The translations under genes and the position numbers were made by a program. Positions 17,344 to 26,240 of a stretch of DNA of 64,000 nucleotides are shown here, one piece after another. Each line of letters opens with the position of its first letter. Positions within the stretch are counted from its first letter, which is position 1. Source of the stretch: Acidobacteriota bacterium (lineage in GTDB: Bacteria; Acidobacteriota; Terriglobia; Acidiferrales; UBA7541); assembly GCA_003223325.1 (NCBI GenBank), contig QHYS01000010.1, positions 1 to 64,000 on the forward strand. Reading direction: 5' to 3'. The notes under the pieces were generated by a model that was given only the letters and a program-made list of their open reading frames with translations, did no database searches and was not told where the DNA came from.

Positions 17344-18501
17344 GTGAATTGGATTTTCTGGATATCGTTTTTGTTGCTGGCTTATACCTATCTCGGCTAT
17401 GCACTATGGTTGTGGTTATATCAGCAGTGGTGTTTCCGACCAGTAGACAAGCGGGCGATTACACCTTCGGTTTCTATTGTAATAGCCGCGCACAACGAAG
17501 CTGCAGTACTTCCTCGGAAGCTGAACAACCTCAGCCAACTTGAGTATCCACAAGAGCTGCTGGAAATCATCGTTGTCTCCGACGGTTCGACCGACGACAC
17601 GGACCAAATACTAAAATCCGCCAGCACGCCTAATTTCCTGTCGCTATCACTCTCTCAACATTCAGGAAAGGTAGCCGCGTTGAATCGGGGCATCGCGACC
17701 GCAAAAGGGGATGTCATTGTCTTCATGGATGCACGACAGGAAATCGAGCCTGATGCCGTCGCAAAGCTCGTTCGGAACTTCGCCGACCCAACTGTGGGAT
17801 GCGTGAGCGGCGAGCTAATGTTGAAAAAAGTGACCAGTAGCGCTGGCCAGGAGGGCTTGGGCCTTTACTGGCGCATCGAGAAAGCGATCCGAAAAATGGA
17901 ATCCAATACGGGATCGGTGGTAGGCGCGACTGGCGCGTTGTATGCCGCACGAAGAGAGCTGTTGGCGCCGATGCCCGAGGGTGCGCTGACCAGTAACGCT
18001 GGAGACTGGAACATCCGCCCCCTATTGGATGATGTTTTCTTGCCGCTCTCCGTCGCTGCCCAAGGTAAGCGGATCGTCTTCGAACCGGAAGCCCGCGCTT
18101 GGGATGAAATGCCTCGGGATGCGATGAAGGAGTTCCGCCGCAAGGTGCGTACCTCGACCGGCAACTATCAGTTAATCTGGCTCGCGCCGTGGTTGCTGAC
18201 TCGGGCCAATCCTTTGCGATTTCGCTTCATAAGCCACAAGCTGTCGCGACTGGTAGCTCCTTTGGCCCTGGCCGCCCTTTTACTGAGCTCGATCTGGCTG
18301 GACGGTGCAGTGTACCGTGCCGCGCTGATCTTTCAGACCTGCTTTTATGCCTCTTCCGCAGGTGCGCTATTTCAAAAGCCCTTTGGAATCGTCACAAAAC
18401 TGGGTAAGGCTACGTCCGCATTTCTCCTCCTGAATGCTGCTGCCGTGCTTGCATTTTTTAATTTTATCGCGCGAAAGAGGCCAGTATGGTTTTGCGCCTA
18501 A
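17344..18501 (+). CDS. Membrane glycosyltransferase, family GT2
   Basis: A GTG at 17344 preceded by CTGAGGA gives a 385-residue protein beginning with a membrane helix (WIFWISFLLLAYTYLGYALW). The GT-A domain shows PSVSIVIAAHNEAAVLPRKL, a nucleotide-binding VVSDGSTDDT and FMDARQEIEPDAV in place of the DXD stretch. Two to three C-terminal helices follow. Such processive-type GT2 proteins add sugars at the cytoplasmic face. An upstream ATG at 17308 in frame is an alternative start. The gene overlaps the deacetylase gene by 16 bases. Confidence 0.85.
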   Translation: MNWIFWISFLLLAYTYLGYALWLWLYQQWCFRPVDKRAITPSVSIVIAAHNEAAVLPRKLNNLSQLEYPQELLEIIVVSDGSTDDTDQILKSASTPNFLSLSLSQHSGKVAALNRGIATAKGDVIVFMDARQEIEPDAVAKLVRNFADPTVGCVSGELMLKKVTSSAGQEGLGLYWRIEKAIRKMESNTGSVVGATGALYAARRELLAPMPEGALTSNAGDWNIRPLLDDVFLPLSVAAQGKRIVFEPEARAWDEMPRDAMKEFRRKVRTSTGNYQLIWLAPWLLTRANPLRFRFISHKLSRLVAPLALAALLLSSIWLDGAVYRAALIFQTCFYASSAGALFQKPFGIVTKLGKATSAFLLLNAAAVLAFFNFIARKRPVWFCA

Positions 18502-19364
18502 GTACTCACCTTTCTAGCAGCCTTCCAGTTGCTTCGCGGCTCGATAAGAAGATCCCGCCGCCGCAGAACACAACCGTCATCCTTAACTATCATCGGCTTC
18601 ACCAGGCAGGTGTAGATGTACACGCTTGCTCCAGTGGGGACTTCTATGCCCTGGGGGTCGAGAATTTCCGCCAGCAGATGGTTTTTTTGAGACGGAATAG
18701 TTTCAAGACACTACTTCTTGGTGAATTCTTGACTTTGCCCGCCTCGGAAAATTCTCGAAATGTCGTGATCACATTCGATGACGGTTACGAATCCGACTTG
18801 ACGATCGCCGTTCCCCTGCTGCGACAGTTGGGGTTTCGTGCGGTTTTCTTCATCTGCGTGGAACACATCGACCGGCCTGGTTATTTATCCCGTGATCAGG
18901 TCAAGCAATTGCTCGCGTCGGGTATGTCGGTTCAATCGCATGGTTTTTTCCACCACGACCTGACAAGACTCTCGTACCGTAAAGCCGTTGAGGAGCTGGC
19001 TCGCGCGCGTCTTGTTTTGGAGCGGATGCTGAACACCAAGATCTCTTACCTGGCTATTCCGGGTGGGTTTACCAATGAGCGAGTTCTCTCCGCAGCCCTG
19101 GCGGCTGGCTATGAGGCCATCTGCACGTCACTACCTGGATTAGCTCGGGGAGGACGGAAATTGAACCGTGTTGCCATTCGGCGGTCCACGACCCAGCCGG
19201 AGTTTGAAGCCTATGTTCGCCGCAAGCGCATACCGATTCTTGCAAATTCCCTAAGGTACCGAGGAGCCTCGCGGCTAAAGCAAATCGTTGGAGTCAACCA
19301 TTATGAAGCAATCAAACTGAGGCTCTGGCAGCGGAAACGGAAATCTTTGGGTCTAGAGAAATGA
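18486..19364 (+). CDS. Polysaccharide deacetylase (NodB domain)
   Basis: The 292-residue protein carries the NodB motifs: VVITFDDGYESD with catalytic and metal Asp98/Asp99, SHGFFHHDL with the metal His pair (residues 151-157), and AIPGG. These enzymes remove N-acetyl groups from polysaccharide sugars using a metal ion. No signal peptide is evident, so it may act in the cytoplasm on lipid-linked intermediates or be exported otherwise. It overlaps the preceding glycosyltransferase gene and lies 7 bases before the ligase/polymerase gene. Confidence 0.85.
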   Translation: MVLRLSTHLSSSLPVASRLDKKIPPPQNTTVILNYHRLHQAGVDVHACSSGDFYALGVENFRQQMVFLRRNSFKTLLLGEFLTLPASENSRNVVITFDDGYESDLTIAVPLLRQLGFRAVFFICVEHIDRPGYLSRDQVKQLLASGMSVQSHGFFHHDLTRLSYRKAVEELARARLVLERMLNTKISYLAIPGGFTNERVLSAALAAGYEAICTSLPGLARGGRKLNRVAIRRSTTQPEFEAYVRRKRIPILANSLRYRGASRLKQIVGVNHYEAIKLRLWQRKRKSLGLEK

Positions 19365-19371
19365 GCGGCGC

Positions 19372-20715
19372 ATGTTAGGCACCGGGCTTGGAGTTTACAT
19401 ACCGGTTGCGCTGTACATCGGATTTCTTGTTGGATGCCTGCTCTCGGTTGCCTGGCGCCCCACGATCGGACTCTACATCCTCATCCTGATAATGCCCCAG
19501 CAGCGGTTGCGTTTTCGAGTTGAGGAAATGCCTCTGGGCAAGCACATCATCGTCCTTCTAGTGCTCAGCGTGCTGCTGGGAGCGTTGATCCAAGGCCGAA
19601 TTCGGCGTTCACGAATAAGCAAGCTGCTCATCGTATTTGGCGCCTTCACGTTTCTCTCTTTATGCTGGGGCGCGTTTTATCTACCGCTTTCCGCGCCTGT
19701 CCTGGAACGTTTTTATCACTGGAAAGACTACATGATGCTGCCGGGGTTGTTCTTCGCTGCTTTGGCGTCCGTGCGTAGCAAAAAGGATTTGCGAACCGCA
19801 TTGGTGCTGGTCTGTCTCTCCGTATTGTTAGTAGGCCGAGGTTTCGGTTTGGAGATCCGCCAGCACGATTTTTCCCATTATGACGACAACAAGCGCGACT
19901 CGGGGCCGTTAGGCCTTGGCTCAAACAATACGGCCGCGTTCGAAGCCGAGATGTCGATTGTCCTGCTCGCCCTGGCTGGCAGCCTGAAGAAGCACGCCAA
20001 ACTACTGCTATATGCGGTAATCGCCCTGTCCTTGTTCTGTTTGCTTTACTCCTTCTCACGGGGCAGCTATCTAGCGTTTTTGGTGAGTGTGATAGCCTAC
20101 GCCTTGGCGCGGCGCCGACTATTATCCATTCTAGTGCCTTTACTCCTCGTGTTGCTTTTTGCTTGGCGCGCCACCCTGCCACAAGCCGTCACAGAGCGGA
20201 TCAGTATGACCGAGGACGCAAATGGGCAGTTGGACAATTCGGCGGCATCCCGTGTTGAACTGTGGAACGATGCTTTAGATCTGATCGCCGCCAATCCTAT
20301 TTTCGGCTCTGGCTATGACACCTATGAATATATGGGGCGAGTAGGCTCATTGCGGGATACTCACAACTACTACGTCAAGGCCATGGTGGAAACCGGCGTT
20401 ATCGGTTTGTTCATCTTTCTAGCGATTTTGGCCAAGTTTTTTCAAATGGGTTGGACTTTGTTTAAGCGCACCCAGGATTCGCTGTTCTCTTCACTCGGGC
20501 TAGGTATGGCGCTTTGCACCATCTGCCTTGCTGTAGGGAATCTTTTTGGAGACCGGTGGACATACGTTGAACTAAACGGGCTCGTGTGGGTGCTCATGGG
20601 ATTGGTGGCGTACGCGCACTACGAACTTGATTCGGCGGATTTGACCGCTGCCTACCAGACATCTGTTCCCGGTTTCTCCGAGGCAGTTTCAGAGCGTACG
20701 CTCTCCCAGGGGTAA
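19372..20715 (+). CDS. O-antigen ligase/polymerase-like membrane protein
   Basis: This 447-residue protein has about ten to twelve membrane helices and a large periplasmic loop near the C-terminus. The Wzy_C-type signatures are visible: LLYSFSRGSYLAF, NPIFGSGYDTYEYMG and DTHNYYVKAMVETG. Family members polymerise or ligate undecaprenyl-linked glycans in the periplasm. Exosortase loci often carry a relative proposed to glycosylate exported proteins. Polymerase versus ligase cannot be decided from sequence. Confidence 0.8.
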   Translation: MLGTGLGVYIPVALYIGFLVGCLLSVAWRPTIGLYILILIMPQQRLRFRVEEMPLGKHIIVLLVLSVLLGALIQGRIRRSRISKLLIVFGAFTFLSLCWGAFYLPLSAPVLERFYHWKDYMMLPGLFFAALASVRSKKDLRTALVLVCLSVLLVGRGFGLEIRQHDFSHYDDNKRDSGPLGLGSNNTAAFEAEMSIVLLALAGSLKKHAKLLLYAVIALSLFCLLYSFSRGSYLAFLVSVIAYALARRRLLSILVPLLLVLLFAWRATLPQAVTERISMTEDANGQLDNSAASRVELWNDALDLIAANPIFGSGYDTYEYMGRVGSLRDTHNYYVKAMVETGVIGLFIFLAILAKFFQMGWTLFKRTQDSLFSSLGLGMALCTICLAVGNLFGDRWTYVELNGLVWVLMGLVAYAHYELDSADLTAAYQTSVPGFSEAVSERTLSQG

Positions 20716-20717
20716 TT

Positions 20718-21980
20718 GTGTCTCCAGTTTATGATCGACGAGCTATGGATCGCCCCTGCCCAGTCCCTCAGCCCGGCGCAGAGGCAGAATACCGCGAAGT
20801 CAGTGCGTCTCGACTCACTCGACCCGCGAATGAGCTCTTGAGCCCCCACATACACGGCAGTGGCCACATCTTGTTCGTCATCGATCAGCTGAAAAAACCG
20901 TTTGGCGGCGCTGAGCACATGCTCCTTAAGATAATCAGGAACTTGCCGCGTTACAGATTCCGATGTTCCGTTTTGACTTTCGCCACTAACCTCACTTCAT
21001 GTGAGCTAAGTTCCTTCCTGTGCCCGTTGTACGTTTTTCCTCTGACGTGCAGCTACGACCTGAACGCCGTCCGTATGGCGATTCGACTGCTGAAGCTAAT
21101 CCGTTCCGAAAGCGTGCAAATTGTCCACTCCTTCTTCGAAACGTCAGATCTATGGGCCGGTACCATTGTCCGTTTGGCATCAAAAGCCAAGCTCGTCTCC
21201 AGTCGACGCGACATGGGCATTCTGCGTTCTGCCAAGCACCGGATGGCGTATCGCGTCCTGGGTCCGCTCGCGCACAAGGTGCTTGCTGTTTCTGAGCAAG
21301 TGCGGCAGTTCGTAGTTGCTGCAGATCACACCCCGCCCCAGAACGTCGTAACACTCTACAACGGCCTGGAATCACCTGATCCAGTCGCTCCTGCCGCCGC
21401 CCTGGCGTTGCGTAGAGAATTGGGATTTCCCGCCACAGCATCGCTGATTACAAGTGTTGGCAATGTTCGACGAGTCAAAGGCTTTGACGTGCTGATCCAG
21501 GCCGCAGCCCACGTCTGCACCTTCATCCCGGAAGCAAAGTTCATGGTCGTTGGTGGTGTTTCTGACCGCCCTTATTACGACGAACTGCTTCGCATGGTTG
21601 AAGCTTGCGGTCTTCGTGACCGGTTCAAATTCATCGGCCACCGGGATAACGTTTTTAGTCTGCTGTGTGCGAGCGACGTTTTCGTGCTGCCCTCCAGAAG
21701 CGAAGGCTTCTCCAACGCTCTACTGGAGGCAATGGCGGCAGGCTTACCTTGCATCGCGACAGGGGTGGGCGGCAACCCGGAAGCGATTCAAGACGGCGAA
21801 ACAGGGTTCCTCGTGGAACCCGAGGATTCACACGCAATGGCTAATCGAATTTGCCGATTGCTTCAAAATCCGTTACAGGCTAAGCAAATTGGCCGCGCCG
21901 CCAAGAAACGGGTTGCAGAAAACTTCAGCCTTAACGTCATGGTGGAAAGACTTGTGGCGGTCTATGAAAGCCTTTTATAG
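20718..21980 (+). CDS. Glycosyltransferase, family GT4
   Basis: The 420-residue GT-B enzyme has an N-terminal acceptor domain (ILFVIDQLKKPFGGAEHMLL) and a C-terminal donor domain. The donor domain shows SVGNVRRVKGFDVLIQAA, FVLPSRSEGFSNALLEAMAA and the EX7E-like GNPEAIQDGETGFLVEPED. It probably adds a hexose from a nucleotide sugar to the growing repeat. An unconserved N-terminal stretch of about 50 residues suggests the true start may be further in. It follows the ligase gene by two bases and ends the first rightward operon. Confidence 0.85.
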   Translation: MSPVYDRRAMDRPCPVPQPGAEAEYREVSASRLTRPANELLSPHIHGSGHILFVIDQLKKPFGGAEHMLLKIIRNLPRYRFRCSVLTFATNLTSCELSSFLCPLYVFPLTCSYDLNAVRMAIRLLKLIRSESVQIVHSFFETSDLWAGTIVRLASKAKLVSSRRDMGILRSAKHRMAYRVLGPLAHKVLAVSEQVRQFVVAADHTPPQNVVTLYNGLESPDPVAPAAALALRRELGFPATASLITSVGNVRRVKGFDVLIQAAAHVCTFIPEAKFMVVGGVSDRPYYDELLRMVEACGLRDRFKFIGHRDNVFSLLCASDVFVLPSRSEGFSNALLEAMAAGLPCIATGVGGNPEAIQDGETGFLVEPEDSHAMANRICRLLQNPLQAKQIGRAAKKRVAENFSLNVMVERLVAVYESLL

Positions 21981-21982
21981 AT

Positions 21983-23266
21983 TTACTCTGCGCGAGAGTG
22001 GATCTTATCTGCTAGGACGCTTAAGTAACACTCCCTAGTTTGTTTCGCAATTGACCTCCAGGCATCGTCACCGGAGCCCAGCTGTTTCGCTCGCGCTCCC
22101 AACTGCAACCGAAATTCGGGCTCACTTGCCAACCTCAAAATGGAGCCAGCGAGGGCCTGGGTATCGCCAGGTTCGACAAGCAACGCGTTCTCTCCGTGCT
22201 CGAGTATCTCGGCAAATGCTTTCAGGTTGGTGGCTATTATGGGCTTGCCTAAGGCGACCCCCGTAAGGAGTGCTCCGCTGGTGGTAACAGCCTTGTAGGG
22301 GTAGACAACCATGTCCACCGCAGAGTACAGGCTAGTCAACTCCTCCAAGGGCAGGAATCGGAAATCGAATGTTACCGAAGCGGAAATGCCCAATGATTCG
22401 GCCTTCCGCACGAGTGCCGATAAGAGTTCGGCACTGCCCGTGCCTGCAACCACCAGCCGTGCCTTCCCGCCCGCTCTTTGCACCTTGACCCATGAATCGA
22501 GGAGGAAGTCTATCCCTTTGTAAGGAAAAATGAGTCCCTGCCATAGCACCAGGCATTCGCCCGGCTCGGCGCTGTACTTGGAGCGAATGTGCTCACGAAA
22601 GGGCGCAGCACAATCGTAAAAAAGAGGCCCGTGTGGAATGATCCAGATTCGCTCCGATGGGATACGAAAGTCATCAACCAACTGCCGCTTAGCAGATTCC
22701 GAGTGGCAGATAAGAGCGTCGCTACTCTGGTACAGTCTGTGAAATCGGCGCCAGTGGCGCTGAGCGGTATCGTGTGGCAATAGGTCGTGAACGGTGTACA
22801 CCATCTTGATACCCAAGCGCTTGCAATAGAACAAGAACCACGTTTCCAGGGGAACCCTCCATCTAAGCAGGGGAAGGAATTGCACGTGTAGCACGTCCGG
22901 ACGCGCATACAGCATGCGCACGGCGCTGCCAAGCAGATTGAGCATTGCTTCGGTGAACTTCAGCGGCCTGCGCAGTAACTTGGGAAGCTGGAATTTGCCG
23001 ACAATGTCAAGCAAACCAGGGCGATTGCGCAGCCCACGCGCTGAGAAGCATTGCGGATCGAGATAATAAGTAATCGACGCCAGTGTAACGAGCACGTTTT
23101 GCGCGAGCAGGGCTCTGCAAAGGTACGCGTCGTAGTAGGGAACGACCGCCCACAAGTCCATCAGGAAGACCTTAAGTGGGGCTCTTTGCTCACTCGCCTG
23201 ACGGCCTAGGTTCGAATCCGCCGGTATCGCGCTCGTCCGAGATTCGCTGATGCTGCTAATGGCCAC
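21983..23266 (-). CDS. Glycosyltransferase, GT-B fold (GT4-like)
   Basis: The 427-residue protein has the GT-B layout. The N-terminal half begins around KVFLMDLWAVVPYYDAYLCR and includes YTVHDLLPHDT. The donor domain contains LVLWQGLIFPYKGIDFLLDS, VVYPYKAVTTSGALLTGVAL and NALLVEPGD. The start GTG at 23266 overlaps the stop of the preceding gene by one base (TAGTG), so the two glycosyltransferases are translationally coupled. It converges with the rightward operon two bases away. Confidence 0.85.
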   Translation of the reverse strand: MAISSISESRTSAIPADSNLGRQASEQRAPLKVFLMDLWAVVPYYDAYLCRALLAQNVLVTLASITYYLDPQCFSARGLRNRPGLLDIVGKFQLPKLLRRPLKFTEAMLNLLGSAVRMLYARPDVLHVQFLPLLRWRVPLETWFLFYCKRLGIKMVYTVHDLLPHDTAQRHWRRFHRLYQSSDALICHSESAKRQLVDDFRIPSERIWIIPHGPLFYDCAAPFREHIRSKYSAEPGECLVLWQGLIFPYKGIDFLLDSWVKVQRAGGKARLVVAGTGSAELLSALVRKAESLGISASVTFDFRFLPLEELTSLYSAVDMVVYPYKAVTTSGALLTGVALGKPIIATNLKAFAEILEHGENALLVEPGDTQALAGSILRLASEPEFRLQLGARAKQLGSGDDAWRSIAKQTRECYLSVLADKIHSRAE

Positions 23267-24492
23267 TAGGCTGCTCTTCGGGCGGCTATCACTTCGCTGT
23301 AAAGCGTAATGTACTGTAACGTCATAGCTTGTGCGGAAAAATGCTCCCGTACGAATCGGCGGCCCTGGGCGGCAAGCGTTTTACCGAATTCGCGGTTGCA
23401 CAACAGAAGTGTAATCTGTTGTGCTAGAGCTTCGGCGTCGCCTGGTGGTACCAAAAGTCCTGTTTGCTCGTGCAAAATCACGCTGGGCACGGCTCCAACT
23501 GACGTAGCGACGACCGGCCTTCCGGCTGCCAGTGCTTCCAGGATGGTCATTGGCAATCCTTCTTTCACTGACGACGAAACCACGACGTCAAACGAAGCAT
23601 AAACCTCGGCCATGTTCTCAAGCTTTCCGACAAAGCGGACCTTATCTTGAATTCCGAAGGTGCGAGCCATGTCCATCAGGCTATCTCGGTCCGCACCGTC
23701 GCCGACGATGACAAATTCAACTTCTGGATCCAGGCGCATGACCGCGGGAGCCGCCTGAAGGAAGTATTGAATTCCCTTTTCCGGTGCGAGCCGGCCGACC
23801 AACCCAACGATCCGCCGATTCGGTGCGATCTCTCGGCGCAGTGCCGGCTGCGCTTGGGAAAAGGCCTCTGTATCGATACCGTTAGCGATGATTCGGATTT
23901 TCCGCTCGTTCACTCCGGCGGCTCGCAAGCGCTGAGCAACTTCTTCCGAGACGGCTACCGCCATCTGAAAGCGGCGCAGTACGGCGCGGTCCAGTACGCC
24001 ATACAAACACAAGCTCCAATCATTGTCGTACCAGGTATGGCAGGTGGAGATGCGAGCAATTTTCGAGCCTCGGGAGGCCAGGTAGCCGTACAAGTCAGCC
24101 TTATAACCGTGAGTGTGTAGGATATCCGGTGACGCCTTTTCGAATGCACCTCTCAATGCCCGGACTGCACCCCAATCGAACCTTCCGTTGCAGGGAATGA
24201 CTTGGACCGGCAAATCCAGTGCCTTGGCCGCGGCGGCTACTTCGGTGTTAGGAGCATGGGAGTTGTGAAATATGCCTATCGTGGCGGCAGACCCCATATC
24301 ATTCAGTGTTTTGGAAAGGGTGAGAATAACGCGTTCGGCGCCGTAGAGTCCGCTGCTGCTGATCAACTGGAAGATTCTCATCGATACTTGGGAAGTGCCC
24401 ACTGCTCCATTTCGGAATCCAGGCGCCGACTGCGCGCTTGTCTGCAACGCACTCTGGCTACTATCAGGGGACCAGTTACTTTTCACTTTCAT
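23266..24492 (-). CDS. Glycosyltransferase, family GT4
   Basis: The 408-residue GT-B protein shows a classic GT4 set: MRIFQLISSSGLYGAERVIL, DILHTHGYKADLYGYLASR, GLVGRLAPEKGIQYFLQAA, FVGKLENMAEVYASFDVVVS, VKEGLPMTILEALAAGRPV and EQTGLLVPPGDAEAL. It acts in the cytoplasm on lipid-linked oligosaccharide. The first 37 residues before MRIF are unconserved, so translation may begin at that Met. It is the first gene of a two-gene leftward unit. Confidence 0.85.
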   Translation of the reverse strand: MKVKSNWSPDSSQSALQTSAQSAPGFRNGAVGTSQVSMRIFQLISSSGLYGAERVILTLSKTLNDMGSAATIGIFHNSHAPNTEVAAAAKALDLPVQVIPCNGRFDWGAVRALRGAFEKASPDILHTHGYKADLYGYLASRGSKIARISTCHTWYDNDWSLCLYGVLDRAVLRRFQMAVAVSEEVAQRLRAAGVNERKIRIIANGIDTEAFSQAQPALRREIAPNRRIVGLVGRLAPEKGIQYFLQAAPAVMRLDPEVEFVIVGDGADRDSLMDMARTFGIQDKVRFVGKLENMAEVYASFDVVVSSSVKEGLPMTILEALAAGRPVVATSVGAVPSVILHEQTGLLVPPGDAEALAQQITLLLCNREFGKTLAAQGRRFVREHFSAQAMTLQYITLYSEVIAARRAA

Positions 24493-24597
24493 TTTAGCCG
24501 CATTAACGGTGACCTTGCTCTTACGACGTGCTAATGTGTCGATCTAATTCCCTCGGGAGAAAGCACTTCCGTATCGCGCAATGAAGGTCGTGGACCT

Positions 24598-25182
24598 ATG
24601 GGCCTAATAGCAGACTTTAGAAGTGATCTTAGATTTTATCGGAAAATGAATCCCCAAAAGGGCTTTATTGGCTTGTTGTTAGATCGACCTTTCTTGATCT
24701 GTGCCAATTACCGCTTGGGCTTTTGGGCCTGCAGGCTCACAAAACCAGTCGTCGGCACGGTAATGCGTGCTGTATATGTGATGACCAACCTAATCGTTTC
24801 CACCATGACGGGAGCCGACATACGGTCCGGCGCAGTGATCGGTCAGCGGTTCAACGTGCACACCAGCTTTGGAATCATGATTGCCGATGGTGTTGTTATT
24901 GGCGACGATTGCCGGATTTACACCGGCGTTTGCGTGGTCAACAAAGCAAACTTCCGGCACGAAGGACAGCCCAGAATTGGAAACAACGTAACACTCGGCG
25001 TGGGTTGCAAGATTATCGGTGGAATTACAGTGGGCGACAGCGCCGTTGTCGGTGCGAACGCGGTGGTCCTCCACGACGTGCCACCATATCATATGGCCGT
25101 CGGAGTGCCTGCGCAGAACAAGCCCTTACCGCAGGACTGGGCAGAACTTCAAGCCGCAGAGCTGGCGGAACTCGCCACCTGA
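24598..25182 (+). CDS. Serine acetyltransferase-like left-handed beta-helix acetyltransferase
   Basis: The 194-residue protein has an N-terminal helical part (FRSDLRFYRKMNPQKGFIG) and then hexapeptide repeats: GADIRSGAVIGQRFNVHTSF, VVIGDDCRIYTGVCV, RIGNNVTLGVGCKIIGGITV and DSAVVGANAVVLHDVPPYHM. The order is that of CysE-type serine acetyltransferases. Relatives inside polysaccharide clusters usually O- or N-acetylate sugars, so I infer acetyl-CoA-dependent acetylation of the exopolysaccharide. It lacks the long N-terminal domain of true CysE. Confidence 0.8.
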   Translation: MGLIADFRSDLRFYRKMNPQKGFIGLLLDRPFLICANYRLGFWACRLTKPVVGTVMRAVYVMTNLIVSTMTGADIRSGAVIGQRFNVHTSFGIMIADGVVIGDDCRIYTGVCVVNKANFRHEGQPRIGNNVTLGVGCKIIGGITVGDSAVVGANAVVLHDVPPYHMAVGVPAQNKPLPQDWAELQAAELAELAT

Positions 25183-25239
25183 ATTTCTCATGCACTTCGA
25201 CTGAACGAAGCGCCGACCTGAACGAATTCCGTCCCCAAA

Positions 25240-26163
25240 ATGTCCCAAGACAATCGAGTTCAGGCTTCAGAGATGCCCACAGTCGACGTTATCGTACCGG
25301 CTTACAACGCTGCCCAATACCTGGCTGCGGCGATCGAAAGCGTTGTCGCGCAGACATTCGGCGATTGGCGAATGATTCTTGTTGACGACGGCAGCACCGA
25401 CGGCACCCCTGAAATTGCCCGTACCTACGTTGAACGACTGGGTGCGAAACTGAAATACGTAAGGCAGCACAACCAGGGGGTGTCGGCTGCTCGCAATACC
25501 GCGATTCGGAATTCTTCGGCCGAATTTCTGGCTCTCCTCGATGGCGATGATGTTTGGTTACCTCACCGGCTGTCCGAATCTCTAAAGGTCTTCGACCATT
25601 GTCCCGAGGTGGGTTTAGCCTACGGTCTAGTTTCGCGTATCGACCCCACCAGCGCCATCATCGATACGCCGCTCACCGACCAGAAACACGGCGAAGGCCG
25701 TATTGCATCTTATATCTACATGCGGCGGGTACATTTGCCCTGTCCGACGATTACTCTTCGTAGGGCTTGCCTTGATGAGGTCGGTCTCTTCGATGAGACC
25801 ATGCGGGCGACCGAAGACCGGGATCTGTGTTTGCGCATAGCGCTGCGCTACGCGATCCGTTTTATACCCAAGGTCTTGGCCTATTATCGAATTTCACCAA
25901 ATTCGATGAGTACCGATCCGGAGCGCATGCTCCAGGCGCAACTACAGTTCATCGAAAAGCACTATGGCCAGCCCGGCTGCGGCTGGCGAGCGAAACATAT
26001 CGCCCTAAGTACCGTGTACCAGGAGCGCGCCGAAACCTTTTCTCGCCGCGGCAACGCCCGGCTTGCCTTGTCGAATGCGATGCGTGCCGTAGCTTTTAAC
26101 CCACTTGATACCCTGGCAGCCGCGTCTCTGACATTAAGTTGGTTCAAATCGAAGACGAGATAG
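25240..26163 (+). CDS. Glycosyltransferase, family GT2
   Basis: The 307-residue soluble GT-A enzyme has TVDVIVPAYNAAQYLAAAIE, the nucleotide-binding LVDDGSTDGT, NQGVSAARNTAIR and the DXD-type ALLDGDDVWLP. A later RATEDRDLCLRIALRY resembles the acceptor-side ED motif. It lies 57 bases after the acetyltransferase on the same strand, so the two probably form one unit. Start choice: the ATG at 25240 is kept, but residue 12 (MPTVDV) is an equally good beginning. Confidence 0.85.
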   Translation: MSQDNRVQASEMPTVDVIVPAYNAAQYLAAAIESVVAQTFGDWRMILVDDGSTDGTPEIARTYVERLGAKLKYVRQHNQGVSAARNTAIRNSSAEFLALLDGDDVWLPHRLSESLKVFDHCPEVGLAYGLVSRIDPTSAIIDTPLTDQKHGEGRIASYIYMRRVHLPCPTITLRRACLDEVGLFDETMRATEDRDLCLRIALRYAIRFIPKVLAYYRISPNSMSTDPERMLQAQLQFIEKHYGQPGCGWRAKHIALSTVYQERAETFSRRGNARLALSNAMRAVAFNPLDTLAAASLTLSWFKSKTR

Positions 26164-26240
26164 GTTCGATTGCTGGTTGCTGAGTAGGAAGTGAAGGTGA
26201 AACGCTTTCGTGGGCGCTTCTCACATAGGGCAATAGAGAC